Source of the DNA: Reyranella sp.
GTDB taxonomy: Bacteria > Pseudomonadota > Alphaproteobacteria > Reyranellales > Reyranellaceae
Reading direction: 5' to 3'
Assembly (NCBI GenBank): GCA_016780605.1
Contig: JADHLS010000375.1
Span: 1-5,908, forward strand
Length of the DNA: 5,908 nt
Shown: positions 1-4,884 of the stretch, in pieces
Layout: every line of letters starts with the position of its first letter
Position numbering within the stretch: the first letter of the stretch is position 1
Notes under the pieces: generated by a model
What the model was told of the DNA's origin: nothing
What the model saw: only the letters and a program-made list of their open reading frames with translations
The model's database searches: none
Program-made: the position numbers and the translations under genes

Positions 1-1298
1 TCGGGGAAGGTGATCATGCCGTAATAGGCCGGCGGATCCGGTGAATAAGTCAGCGAGTCCGCCGTGAACGACATCACGTTCGCCTCGAGCCCGGCCATCG
101 CGTAGGGGTCCTGGCTGTCGACGGCATGGCAGTTGGGATTGACGCAGACCTGGCTGCGCGGGAACTGCACCGTGCCGCAGACCTTGCACTTGCCGCCGAC
201 CAGGCCGTAGATCATGTCACGCTTGCGCCACAGGACGCTGAGCGCGGTCTTCTTGTCGAACTCGGCGCGCATGCCCTTCTCGATGGGCAGCATCTCGTTG
301 AAGGCGAGGAACTTCATGTAGTTCTTCTCTTCCTTGCGCCGCGCCAGCCAGCCTGACAGGCCCTTGCGCTTGGGCAGCTTGGCGTTCTCGGCCGTGACCT
401 CGAACACCAGCACGTCGACGCCCTGGCCGAAGGCCACGACCATGATCTTGTCGCCTTCCTTGGCGGTCTCCAGCGCGTCGACCAGCATGACCAGCGCATG
501 GGCGCAGCCGGTGTCGCCGAGATTGGCGCCCAGCAGGTCGCGCACCGAGCCGTCGGCAATGCCGCAGATCTTGGCCATCTGCTTCGGCACGGCCGGCATC
601 GGGCTCGGCATGATGAAGTGACTGACGTCACTGCCCTTCAGCTTGCAGGCGGCGAGTGCGGCCTTGATGGCGGGCGGCACGATCTTCGAGTAGCCCTCGT
701 CGCGGATCCAGCGCTCCTCCCAGCCGTAGTCGAACTCGCTCTCCTCGCCGCGGAAGTGATCGACGAAATCCATCGACACCGAGTGATGGCCGACCAGCTT
801 GGCGATCACGTTCTCGGTGCCGCAGAGCAGCGCCGCGGCGCCGTCGCCGTAGTTCAGCTCGCTGGCCGACGCAACGCGCGCCATGCGCTTGTCGGCCGCC
901 GCCACCAGGGCCGGGCCGCCGCCGTTCTTGGAGGCATTGAGGCCGGAGATCAGCGCCGAGGTGCCGGCCTTCAGCGAGCCGCCGACGTCGGAGGCGAGCA
1001 GGTTCTGCTCGATCGACAGCGCCGTCCCGACGACGCCCGCGTTCTGGCGATCCTTGAAGGGATGGGTCGTGGAGGCGAAGTAGAGGTTACGTACGTCCTC
1101 GGCCTTGTGGCTGGTGAGGCAATCGCGCGAGGCCTCGACGGCCATGGTGATGGAATCCTCGTCCCAGTTGGCCATCGAGCGCTCGCCCTTGGCGAGGCCG
1201 CGCAGGCCCGCGGCGAACCACTTGTTGGCGTCGTAGACCGCCTGACGCTGCAGGCGCAGGCGCGGCACATAGGCCCCATAGGCCACGATTCCGACCAT
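1..1298 (-). CDS. HMG-CoA synthase-like thiolase-fold protein fused to a zinc-ribbon (DUF35-type) domain, 3' end missing
   Basis: 432 codons are visible; the frame is still open at the left edge, so the C-terminus is missing. The start is set by GGAGG at 1308-1312, 9 nt upstream of ATG. Residues 1-~305 resemble archaeal-type HMG-CoA synthase: opening VGIVAYGAYVPR, DEDSITMAVEA (46-56), SLKAGTSAL (108-116), a GDG turn (151-153) and LGDTGCAHAL (260-269). After a basic linker (about 309-325) there is a zinc ribbon with Cys371, Cys374, Cys385 and Cys390 (CxxC-x10-C-x4-C), followed by the start of an OB-fold, as in DUF35 proteins that associate with thiolases. The positions of the synthase catalytic Glu, Cys and His appear to hold Thr77, Leu109 and a non-His residue near 229-231, so classical condensation is doubtful. 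Its role is probably acyl-CoA or acetoacetyl-CoA handling in the cytoplasm, possibly as a scaffold; the true substrate is unknown. The Nudix gene lies 140 bp upstream on the same strand. Confidence 0.85.
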   Translation of the reverse strand, partial: MVGIVAYGAYVPRLRLQRQAVYDANKWFAAGLRGLAKGERSMANWDEDSITMAVEASRDCLTSHKAEDVRNLYFASTTHPFKDRQNAGVVGTALSIEQNLLASDVGGSLKAGTSALISGLNASKNGGGPALVAAADKRMARVASASELNYGDGAAALLCGTENVIAKLVGHHSVSMDFVDHFRGEESEFDYGWEERWIRDEGYSKIVPPAIKAALAACKLKGSDVSHFIMPSPMPAVPKQMAKICGIADGSVRDLLGANLGDTGCAHALVMLVDALETAKEGDKIMVVAFGQGVDVLVFEVTAENAKLPKRKGLSGWLARRKEEKNYMKFLAFNEMLPIEKGMRAEFDKKTALSVLWRKRDMIYGLVGGKCKVCGTVQFPRSQVCVNPNCHAVDSQDPYAMAGLEANVMSFTADSLTYSPDPPAYYGMITFP

Positions 1299-1307
1299 TG
1301 TGCTCTT

Positions 1308-1312
1308 CCTCC
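1308..1312 (-). promoter_or_regulatory. Ribosome binding site of the HMG-CoA synthase-like gene
   Basis: On the minus strand GGAGG lies 9 nt before the ATG at 1298. This full anti-SD match fixes the start, and the N-terminal VGIVAYGAYVPR motif typical of the family begins directly after it. Confidence 0.75.
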
Positions 1313-1347
1313 CACCTCAATGAACGGGCGTTTATGTCCCGCTCTTA

Positions 1348-1368
1348 GCGCGCCCCGCCGGGACGCGC
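1348..1368 (-). terminator. GC-rich stem-loop between the Nudix and thiolase-fold genes
   Basis: A 9-bp stem (GCGCGTCCC / GGGGCGCGC read on the minus strand, one G-U pair) closes a 3-nt loop, 70 nt downstream of the Nudix stop. No T-run follows. It may be a 3'-end stabiliser, a weak terminator or an attenuator ahead of the next gene; the sequence does not decide. No clear sigma-70 promoter was seen in the rest of the 140-bp gap, so the two genes may still be cotranscribed. Confidence 0.35.
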
Positions 1369-1438
1369 GAGGTGCATTTGATCATGGCTGCCAAGAAGGT
1401 GGAATGGCCTTCCGGACTGCAAAATCTTCCTCGTTACC

Positions 1439-2263
1439 TCATCTCCCCGCCGTCGGTGGCATCTCGCGGAACAGGTTGCGGTAGCCGGCATCCGGCGGGA
1501 TGTGGATGTAGCGTTTGCCGTCGCGGGTCTCGACCCAGGGCTGGACGGTCACGATCTTGCGCGCGCCCGCAGCGGCGATGGCGCCGGCGACGGTGCGGCC
1601 TTCGGCCAGCAGCTCGAGGTTCTTGAAAGTCGCGTGCACCAGAGTGCGCTTGCCGGCGGCGGCCTCGTCGATCGCGGCCTGCGGCTCGATCCACACCGAA
1701 TCCACGGACTCCGAACCGTCATGCAGCGCGATCTGGTCCTCGGGCGCCTCGGCCAGGAAGAACCAGGTGTCGAACCGCTTGGGCGCGAAGGTCGGTGTGA
1801 TCCAGTGGGCGTAGGGCACCATCATGTCGGTGGCGAGCTCGAGATCTTCGGCCTCGACAAGGTCGACGATGCTCGCCTCGTCCTCGGCGAGCTTCTTGCG
1901 CCAGCGCTCCTCGATGCCCTTGAGGTCGGCGGCGGCAATGACGGCGCGCTCGCCGCGCTTGCGGGCGAGCAGGATGCCGCATTCCTCGAACGCCTCGCGC
2001 ACGCCGGCGACGCGGAACTTCAGCTCCTCGGGCTTGATCTTGTCGGCATGACCGCAGCGCGCCCGCAAGCGCGGATCGCCGTCGGCGTCCTCGAGCTTGC
2101 CACCGGGGAAGACCAGCGCGCCGGAGAAGGAGTCGATCGCGTGGTGACGCACCACCATGAAGACTTCGACGGGCGAGTTGCCCTCGCCCGGCACCGAGGG
2201 ACGCACGAGCAGGACAGTCGTCGCCGGCCGCGGCTCGGCCGGGGTTTTCTTTTCTTCAGTCAT
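1439..2263 (-). CDS. NUDT19-type Nudix hydrolase (putative CoA/acyl-CoA diphosphatase)
   Basis: The protein has 274 aa. The Nudix signature is split: FPGG at 52-55 and REAFEECGI at 89-97 (general form REUXEEXGU), with about 20 extra residues between the glycine and the REU block compared with the normal GX5EX7REU spacing. FRVAGVREAFEECGILLAR and WITPTFAPKRFDTWFFLA (154-171) are the blocks I associate with the NUDT19/RP2 branch. Mammalian NUDT19 splits CoA and acyl-CoAs into 3',5'-ADP and (acyl-)phosphopantetheine; that substrate here is inferred from family. Glu90, Glu93 and Glu94 would bind metal. There is no signal peptide or membrane segment, so it should be cytoplasmic. The frame is open far upstream, but the Nudix fold starts near residue 14. 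ATG at 2263 has no clear SD; an alternative ATG at 2299 (12 codons longer, AGGA about 12 nt upstream) cannot be excluded. It precedes the CoA-related thiolase-fold gene. Confidence 0.88.
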   Translation of the reverse strand: MTEEKKTPAEPRPATTVLLVRPSVPGEGNSPVEVFMVVRHHAIDSFSGALVFPGGKLEDADGDPRLRARCGHADKIKPEELKFRVAGVREAFEECGILLARKRGERAVIAAADLKGIEERWRKKLAEDEASIVDLVEAEDLELATDMMVPYAHWITPTFAPKRFDTWFFLAEAPEDQIALHDGSESVDSVWIEPQAAIDEAAAGKRTLVHATFKNLELLAEGRTVAGAIAAAGARKIVTVQPWVETRDGKRYIHIPPDAGYRNLFREMPPTAGR

Positions 2264-2312
2264 GCGCCAATTGTTCCATAGCCCCGGCGACAGTGCCATG
2301 CGGCGCTGGTAT

Positions 2313-2336
2313 CCTGCGGGCCGATCGTTCCGCAGG
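2313..2336 (+). promoter_or_regulatory. Inverted repeat in the divergent Nudix / Cys-rich intergenic region
   Basis: CCTGCGG (2313-2319) and CCGCAGG (2330-2336) form a perfect 7-bp inverted repeat; the 10-bp centre contains the palindrome CGATCG. It overlaps a second, wider repeat CCGATC (2321-2326) / GATCGG (2344-2349). It lies within the 94 bp shared by two divergent genes and ends 21 bp before the Cys-rich gene's ATG. It could be an operator or a 5'-UTR hairpin. No convincing -35/-10 pair was found beside it. Confidence 0.4.
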
Positions 2337-2357
2337 GAGATGAGATCGGAGGGGGGC

Positions 2358-2597
2358 ATGAAGACGAAGATTGTGCTGTTGGGCCTGCTGATGGCGTCCG
2401 CGGTCGCCGCGTCGCTGCAGGCGGCGCCAAGCCAGCCCGGCGCCACCGGACGCGCCCCCACGGGGGAGTACTCGCAATGGGCGCAGGCGCCGACGCAGAG
2501 CAAGCGCCACCCGACGTGCATATGCGTCGTCAACGGATATACCTTCTGCATGGACGCGACCAAATGTGCCAAGTGCGCGGGCGAGTGCTCGTGGTGA
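2358..2597 (+). CDS. Small secreted six-cysteine protein, unknown function
   Basis: The protein has 79 aa. The start is ATG at 2358, preceded by a strong purine-rich SD (GGAGGGGGG directly upstream). The open frame extends upstream, but only this start gives a proper signal peptide: MKTK, a hydrophobic stretch at 5-20, and a likely cut after Ala22 or Ala23. The mature ~56-residue peptide has a Pro/Gln/Thr-rich linker (24-52), then six cysteines at 54, 56, 64, 70, 73 and 77 (C-x-C-x7-C-x5-C-x2-C-x3-C), ending in Trp79. Six cysteines in 24 residues suggest three disulfides in the periplasm, or a metal site. I do not recognise the family. hdeD starts 16 nt after its stop on the same strand, so the two probably form an operon and may share a stress role; that is inference. 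Its hydrophobic signal peptide and SD argue against a chance frame. Confidence 0.7.
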   Translation: MKTKIVLLGLLMASAVAASLQAAPSQPGATGRAPTGEYSQWAQAPTQSKRHPTCICVVNGYTFCMDATKCAKCAGECSW

Positions 2598-2613
2598 ATC
2601 AGGGAGAACGAAC

Positions 2614-3195
2614 ATGTCCGTGACCAGCAACTCGCCGACGCCGCATAACCTCGGCGAGGGCGTTCGCGCGCTGCGCGCCAAGTGGGGATGGATCGTGGCG
2701 CTCGGCGTCATCTTCATGATCGCGGGCGTGATCGCGCTCGGCAGCGTGCTGATGGCGACGCTGTCGGCGATCTTCGTGATCGGCGTCATGATGATCATGG
2801 CGGGCGTGACCGAGATCATCACCGCCTTCAACGTCAAGGATTGGGGCCGCTTCGCGCTGTGGATGCTGCTTGGCCTGCTCTATGTCGCGGCGGGCATCAT
2901 CTGCTTCTACCGGCCGTTCGAGGCGGCGGCCATCGTCACGCTGATGCTGGGCTTTGCGCTGATCATCGGCGGCGTCGTGCGCGGCTTCCTGGCGTGGAGC
3001 GTGCGCGAGGCCGGCAAGCCGTGGGGCTGGGTCGCGGTCTCGGCGCTGATCACGCTGCTGCTCGGCCTGATGATCGTCGCCAAGTGGCCCTACTCCAGCG
3101 CCTACACGCTCGGCATCTTCCTCGGCATCGACCTGATCTTCATCGGCTCGGGCTGGCTCACCATGGGCCTGGCGCTGAAGAACAAGAAGGCCTGA
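2614..3195 (+). CDS. hdeD: HdeD/DUF308-family integral membrane protein
   Basis: The protein has 193 aa with six predicted helices at about 24-45, 47-70, 79-98, 104-127, 137-156 and 164-187, in three hairpin-like pairs as in HdeD. Recognisable features are GVIFMIAGVIAL, IMAGVTEIITAF, GLLYVAAGIICFYRP and GFALIIGGVVRGFLAW. E. coli HdeD lies in the acid-fitness island and protects dense cultures from acid; related alphaproteobacterial proteins have no settled role. The start is ATG at 2614 with a GGGAG Shine-Dalgarno 8 nt upstream. An earlier in-frame ATG at 2566 lies inside the upstream gene and would add a polar, non-homologous stretch. The gene follows the six-Cys protein by 16 nt and converges with the terminase-like gene. 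Confidence 0.88.
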   Translation: MSVTSNSPTPHNLGEGVRALRAKWGWIVALGVIFMIAGVIALGSVLMATLSAIFVIGVMMIMAGVTEIITAFNVKDWGRFALWMLLGLLYVAAGIICFYRPFEAAAIVTLMLGFALIIGGVVRGFLAWSVREAGKPWGWVAVSALITLLLGLMIVAKWPYSSAYTLGIFLGIDLIFIGSGWLTMGLALKNKKA

Positions 3196-3711
3196 CCCGC
3201 CGCGCGGACCGCGCGCGGCCGTCACAGGATCGCGAGAGCGCTCCTTCAGGCTCTCCTGGTGGGCTCGTTCGCCGGCGGCGTCGAGCTCGGCGATCGGGTC
3301 ATAACCGCCACCCCAGGGGTCGTCGTTGGGCGCCGGCCCGCTGCGATCTGACCACAAACGGCGCTGGCGGTTGCGGAGCCAGAAGATGCAGGCACGCGTG
3401 TCGGGTGGCAGGTGCACCGTGTCGGTGAGCGTGTGCTCCCTGCCCTGGTGCAACACCGTGCGCGTCACCTTGTGCTCGTAGCCCACCGCGCGTTCGTACA
3501 GGCAGCGCGCGACGCGGGCATCGGCCATCACCCGCGCCTCGCGCACGGCGGCGGCGAAGTCGGGATGGGCCGCGATCCAGTTGTCGATGGTGCGCGGCGC
3601 CACGTCGAAAAACCCCGCGAGGTCTTCATTGGTGGCGCCCAACAGACAGTAGTTGCGGGCGAGCTCGCAATAATCGGGGCGATAGAGGGTGGGACGTCCG
3701 GGATCAACCAT
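3196..3711 (-). CDS. Orphan terminase-small-subunit-like / HTH protein, C-terminal end uncertain
   Basis: The start is ATG at 3711. Residues 1-~125 look like the terminase small-subunit-like family common in alphaproteobacteria: GRPTLYRPDYCELARNYC, then a helix-turn-helix (GATNEDLAGFFDVAPRTIDNWI, 25-46), a helical block (HPDFAAAVREARVMADARVA, 49-68) and PDTRACIFWLRNRQRRLW (103-120). Phage homologues bind DNA at packaging start sites; no large terminase subunit or other phage gene is nearby, so this is a domesticated or stranded copy, probably DNA-binding. The last family-like stretch is AELDAAGERAHQESLKERS (141-159). The frame has no stop there and stays open antisense through all of hdeD to 2599 (370 codons); I place the real coding part before hdeD and treat the rest as read-through or a lost stop. 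A near-consensus promoter directly abuts the ATG and there is no SD, suggesting a leaderless message. Confidence 0.6.
3199..3219 (+). terminator. Stem-loop just after hdeD
   Basis: GCCGCGCG (3199-3206) and CGCGCGGC (3212-3219) form a perfect 8-bp stem with a 5-nt loop, 3 nt after the hdeD stop. It sits where two genes converge and could stop or shield transcripts from both sides. No T-run follows, so an intrinsic terminator is only possible. Confidence 0.4.
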
Positions 3712-3718
3712 GCACCGG

Positions 3719-3747
3719 ACTATAACGGATGTAATTCAATCGGTCAA
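3719..3747 (-). promoter_or_regulatory. Sigma-70 promoter of the terminase-like gene
   Basis: On the minus strand TTGACC (3747-3742) and TATAGT (3724-3719) are separated by exactly 17 bp, a near-consensus housekeeping promoter. Only 7 nt separate the -10 box from the ATG at 3711, so the predicted transcription start is at, or one or two bases before, the start codon. The segment is much more AT-rich than its surroundings. Confidence 0.75.
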
Positions 3748-3755
3748 TAACCAAT
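3737..3755 (+). repeat. Triple CAAT repeat over the -35 region
   Basis: CAAT occurs at 3737-3740, 3745-3748 and 3752-3755, spaced 8 and 7 bp, covering the -35 box of the terminase-like promoter. It could be a binding site, for example for that gene's own HTH product, but the units are only four bases long. Confidence 0.3.
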
Positions 3756-3780
3756 GTATTTTTTGCGTGCCGTCAAGAGA

Positions 3781-3810
3781 CCGCGCCACTCCCAAGGGAT
3801 GGTGGCGCGG
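3781..3810 (-). terminator. Strong stem-loop downstream of the antitoxin remnant
   Basis: CCGCGCCAC (3781-3789) and GTGGCGCGG (3802-3810) form a perfect 9-bp stem around a 12-nt centre that itself contains TCCC/GGGA. It lies 40 nt beyond the antitoxin stop on the minus strand and is followed there by TCTCTT, a poor U-tract. It probably ends the toxin-antitoxin transcript and insulates the terminase-like promoter. Confidence 0.55.
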
Positions 3811-3850
3811 CGGCTCACCGAGGCGGACGCGTGCTGGCAGTGCTGTCGAG

Positions 3851-4134
3851 TTAGACCAACTCCATGTGCAGGTTGCGGCCAACCGCGTGGGCCGCGCGCG
3901 CGAGCGTGCCCAGAGTCACCGAGTCGTTGTCGGGATCCAGCAGACGGTCGAGCTGGGCGCGGCTGGTGCGCATGCGCCGGGCAAGCATGGATTTGGTCAG
4001 ACTGTTTTCGCGCATGATCGCAGCGAGCTGGCGCGCGATGACTCGCTTGATGGCCTTGGCCGTGACTTCTTCCTCATAGCCTCATCCCTGAGAAATTCAT
4101 CGAACGATGACCCGATGCGCCCTTTCTTCTTCAT
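3851..4134 (-). pseudogene. Frameshifted XRE/HigA-type antitoxin
   Basis: ATG at 4134 overlaps the upstream ORF's stop (ATGA) and has AAGGAG 5 nt before it. Frame 1 gives a normal antitoxin N-terminus (KKKGRIGSSFDEFLRDE, 2-18), then goes out of frame and stops after 45 codons. The family sequence resumes in another frame: GYEEEVTAKAIKRVIARQL, then a helix-turn-helix (LTKSMLARRMRTSRAQLDRLLD, about 46-67), SVTLGTLARAAHAVGR (72-87) and TAA at 3851-3853. Adding one base at 4079-4083 (GAGGC for GAGGGC) would restore a 94-aa protein, the usual length. Such XRE proteins neutralise RelE/HigB-like (Gp49) toxins and repress their own operon. The break may be a real deletion, a sequencing error in a G-run, or a -1 slip. 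Conserved sense after the break suggests a recent event. An internal ATG at 4015 could make a shorter 54-residue HTH fragment. Confidence 0.8.
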
Positions 4135-4256
4135 GTGATCTCCTTCATGCGCCCCGCGGCGAGGTCACGCTCGCCGGCGGGTGTCTTCTGCGTCTTCTTG
4201 ATGAAGGCATGCAGCAGGACCATGCGGCCTTCGACGTGCCGGGCCGTGGCCGATGA
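4131..4256 (-). pseudogene. 3' remnant of a RelE/HigB (Gp49-like) toxin gene
   Basis: This is the toxin-derived part of the chimeric ORF, about 41 codons. GRMVLLHAFIKKTQKTP and a final RMKEIT match the C-terminal strand and helix of Gp49-like toxins. Order and ATGA overlap with the XRE antitoxin match the usual toxin-first operon. The N-terminal two thirds were not found in any other frame just upstream. Confidence 0.65.
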
Positions 4257-4547
4257 CATGCTCCTTTGGATACCGCAGCCGTCATTGACCCGGACGATGA
4301 ACTCGGCGGTCGGATTGAAGGTGCCGGTACCGGTCGGACCGGTTGGATTGAAGGTATTGTTGATGACCGTCATTGGGGTGCCGCCAATCCCGAGCGCCAT
4401 CCCCGGGGCGCCCGGTTGCGGTGCGGGATTCGCAGGACCGGCCGCAGCGGTCGGCCGATGCTCATGGTCGGCTGTTTGCGCGAAGGCGGGCATCCCGACA
4501 AGCACGAGCATGAGAGCCAACGAGACCCGCGAATTGCGCCGAAACAT
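4131..4547 (-). CDS. Exported Pro/Gly-rich protein fused in frame to the tail of a HigB/Gp49-type toxin
   Basis: The ORF has 138 aa. Residues 1-23 are a signal peptide (RR, hydrophobic core, AFA cut before Gln24). Residues 24-58 are His-, Pro- and Gly-rich low complexity. Residues 64-81 carry two TFNPT units 11 residues apart (33-bp direct repeat, 4312-4322 and 4345-4355). Residues about 98-138 are unlike the rest: ARHVEGRMVLLHAF, then IKKTQKTPAGERDLA and RMKEIT, the typical end of Gp49/HigB-like toxins (about 110 aa), whose first ~70 residues are missing. The ORF stop overlaps the antitoxin start, as a toxin gene's would. I infer a deletion that fused an exported protein to the toxin tail; the toxin fold cannot form. 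No clear SD precedes the ATG. An FNR/FixK-type palindrome centred 66 bp upstream may control it. An alternative is a distinct exported protein with a short tail. Confidence 0.55.
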   Translation of the reverse strand: MFRRNSRVSLALMLVLVGMPAFAQTADHEHRPTAAAGPANPAPQPGAPGMALGIGGTPMTVINNTFNPTGPTGTGTFNPTAEFIVRVNDGCGIQRSMSSATARHVEGRMVLLHAFIKKTQKTPAGERDLAAGRMKEIT

Positions 4548-4606
4548 GGGAAATCTGTCTGTCGCTTGAGCAAAGTGAATGCTCGCCTGAAGGAGCGCCG
4601 AGGTCT

Positions 4607-4620
4607 TTGACCCAGGTCAA
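4607..4620. promoter_or_regulatory. FNR/FixK-type box (perfect palindrome)
   Basis: TTGACCCAGGTCAA is a perfect 14-bp palindrome of the TTGAC-N4-GTCAA form recognised by the CRP/FNR family (FNR, FixK, DNR), low-oxygen regulators in alphaproteobacteria. Its centre lies 66 bp upstream of the exported-protein ATG (4547). Class II placement at -41.5 would put the transcript start near 4572. The -10 candidates there are weak. Confidence 0.6.
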
Positions 4621-4752
4621 CGGCACGGGCGGTGCCAACATTGCGGAGGGCGTTTGGAACTCGGCAGCGCGATGGGACGGCGCTAAGAGGCGCGGCGGGA
4701 TGAAACAATCGAGTGACAGGGAAACGCTGCCCGCGGCACCGCCCCGCCATGA

Positions 4753-4766
4753 TTGATCTGGAGCAA
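4753..4766 (+). promoter_or_regulatory. Second FNR/FixK-type box, upstream of lemA
   Basis: TTGATCTGGAGCAA differs from the TTGAT-N4-ATCAA form at one half-site base and fits the looser FixK form TTGA-N6-GCAA. A weak -10 candidate (TAAGCA, 4788-4793) follows after 21 bp, close to class II geometry, predicting a start near 4800 and an ~85-nt leader for lemA. Confidence 0.5.
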
Positions 4767-4884
4767 AGCGGCGCCCATCCCGGTGCGTAAGCATGATCAG
4801 AGTAATACCTTGCCCCGCAACGATGAGGTCGGCGGAACGTTCGCTGTGCCATGCGCCGGACACGCGCCCTCTTGGAGGACGGAG

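Larger units (their letters stand above)
4548..4884. other. 337-bp intergenic region between divergent units
   Basis: No convincing gene was found on either strand. The region holds two FNR/FixK-type boxes (4607-4620 and 4753-4766) and a small inverted repeat GGCAC/GTGCC (4622-4636) beside the first box. It separates the minus-strand exported-protein/toxin-antitoxin unit from the plus-strand lemA unit and probably carries promoters for both. Confidence 0.6.

Noticed and set aside
498..1484. A 328-codon plus-strand open frame
   Set aside because: It is antisense to the thiolase-fold gene, has no family-like motif, and arises from GC-rich codon use. The minus strand has clear conserved motifs and an SD.
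1502..2281. A 259-codon plus-strand open frame
   Set aside because: It lies opposite the Nudix gene and reads as low-complexity Ala/Gly/Arg/Asp/Leu sequence without domains.
2264..2572. A 103-codon N-terminal extension of the Nudix protein
   Set aside because: It would run antisense through the six-Cys gene, and the Nudix fold is complete from 2263. The extension has no recognisable domain.
2682..3428. A 248-codon plus-strand frame overlapping hdeD
   Set aside because: It is very rich in Arg/His/Asp, typical of an out-of-frame GC-rich read; the hdeD frame gives six clean membrane helices.
4079..4083. Programmed -1 frameshifting in the antitoxin
   Set aside because: The site lacks a classic X XXY YYZ slippery heptamer and no strong downstream pseudoknot was seen, so a deletion or sequencing error is simpler. 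It is not fully excluded.
4135..4569. A 144-codon plus-strand frame
   Set aside because: It is the mirror of the chimeric toxin ORF, with no SD and no domain.
4370..4863. Two overlapping minus-strand frames (about 133-160 codons) over the intergenic region
   Set aside because: They lack an SD and recognisable motifs, overlap the FNR-type boxes and the exported-protein start, and look like composition artefacts.
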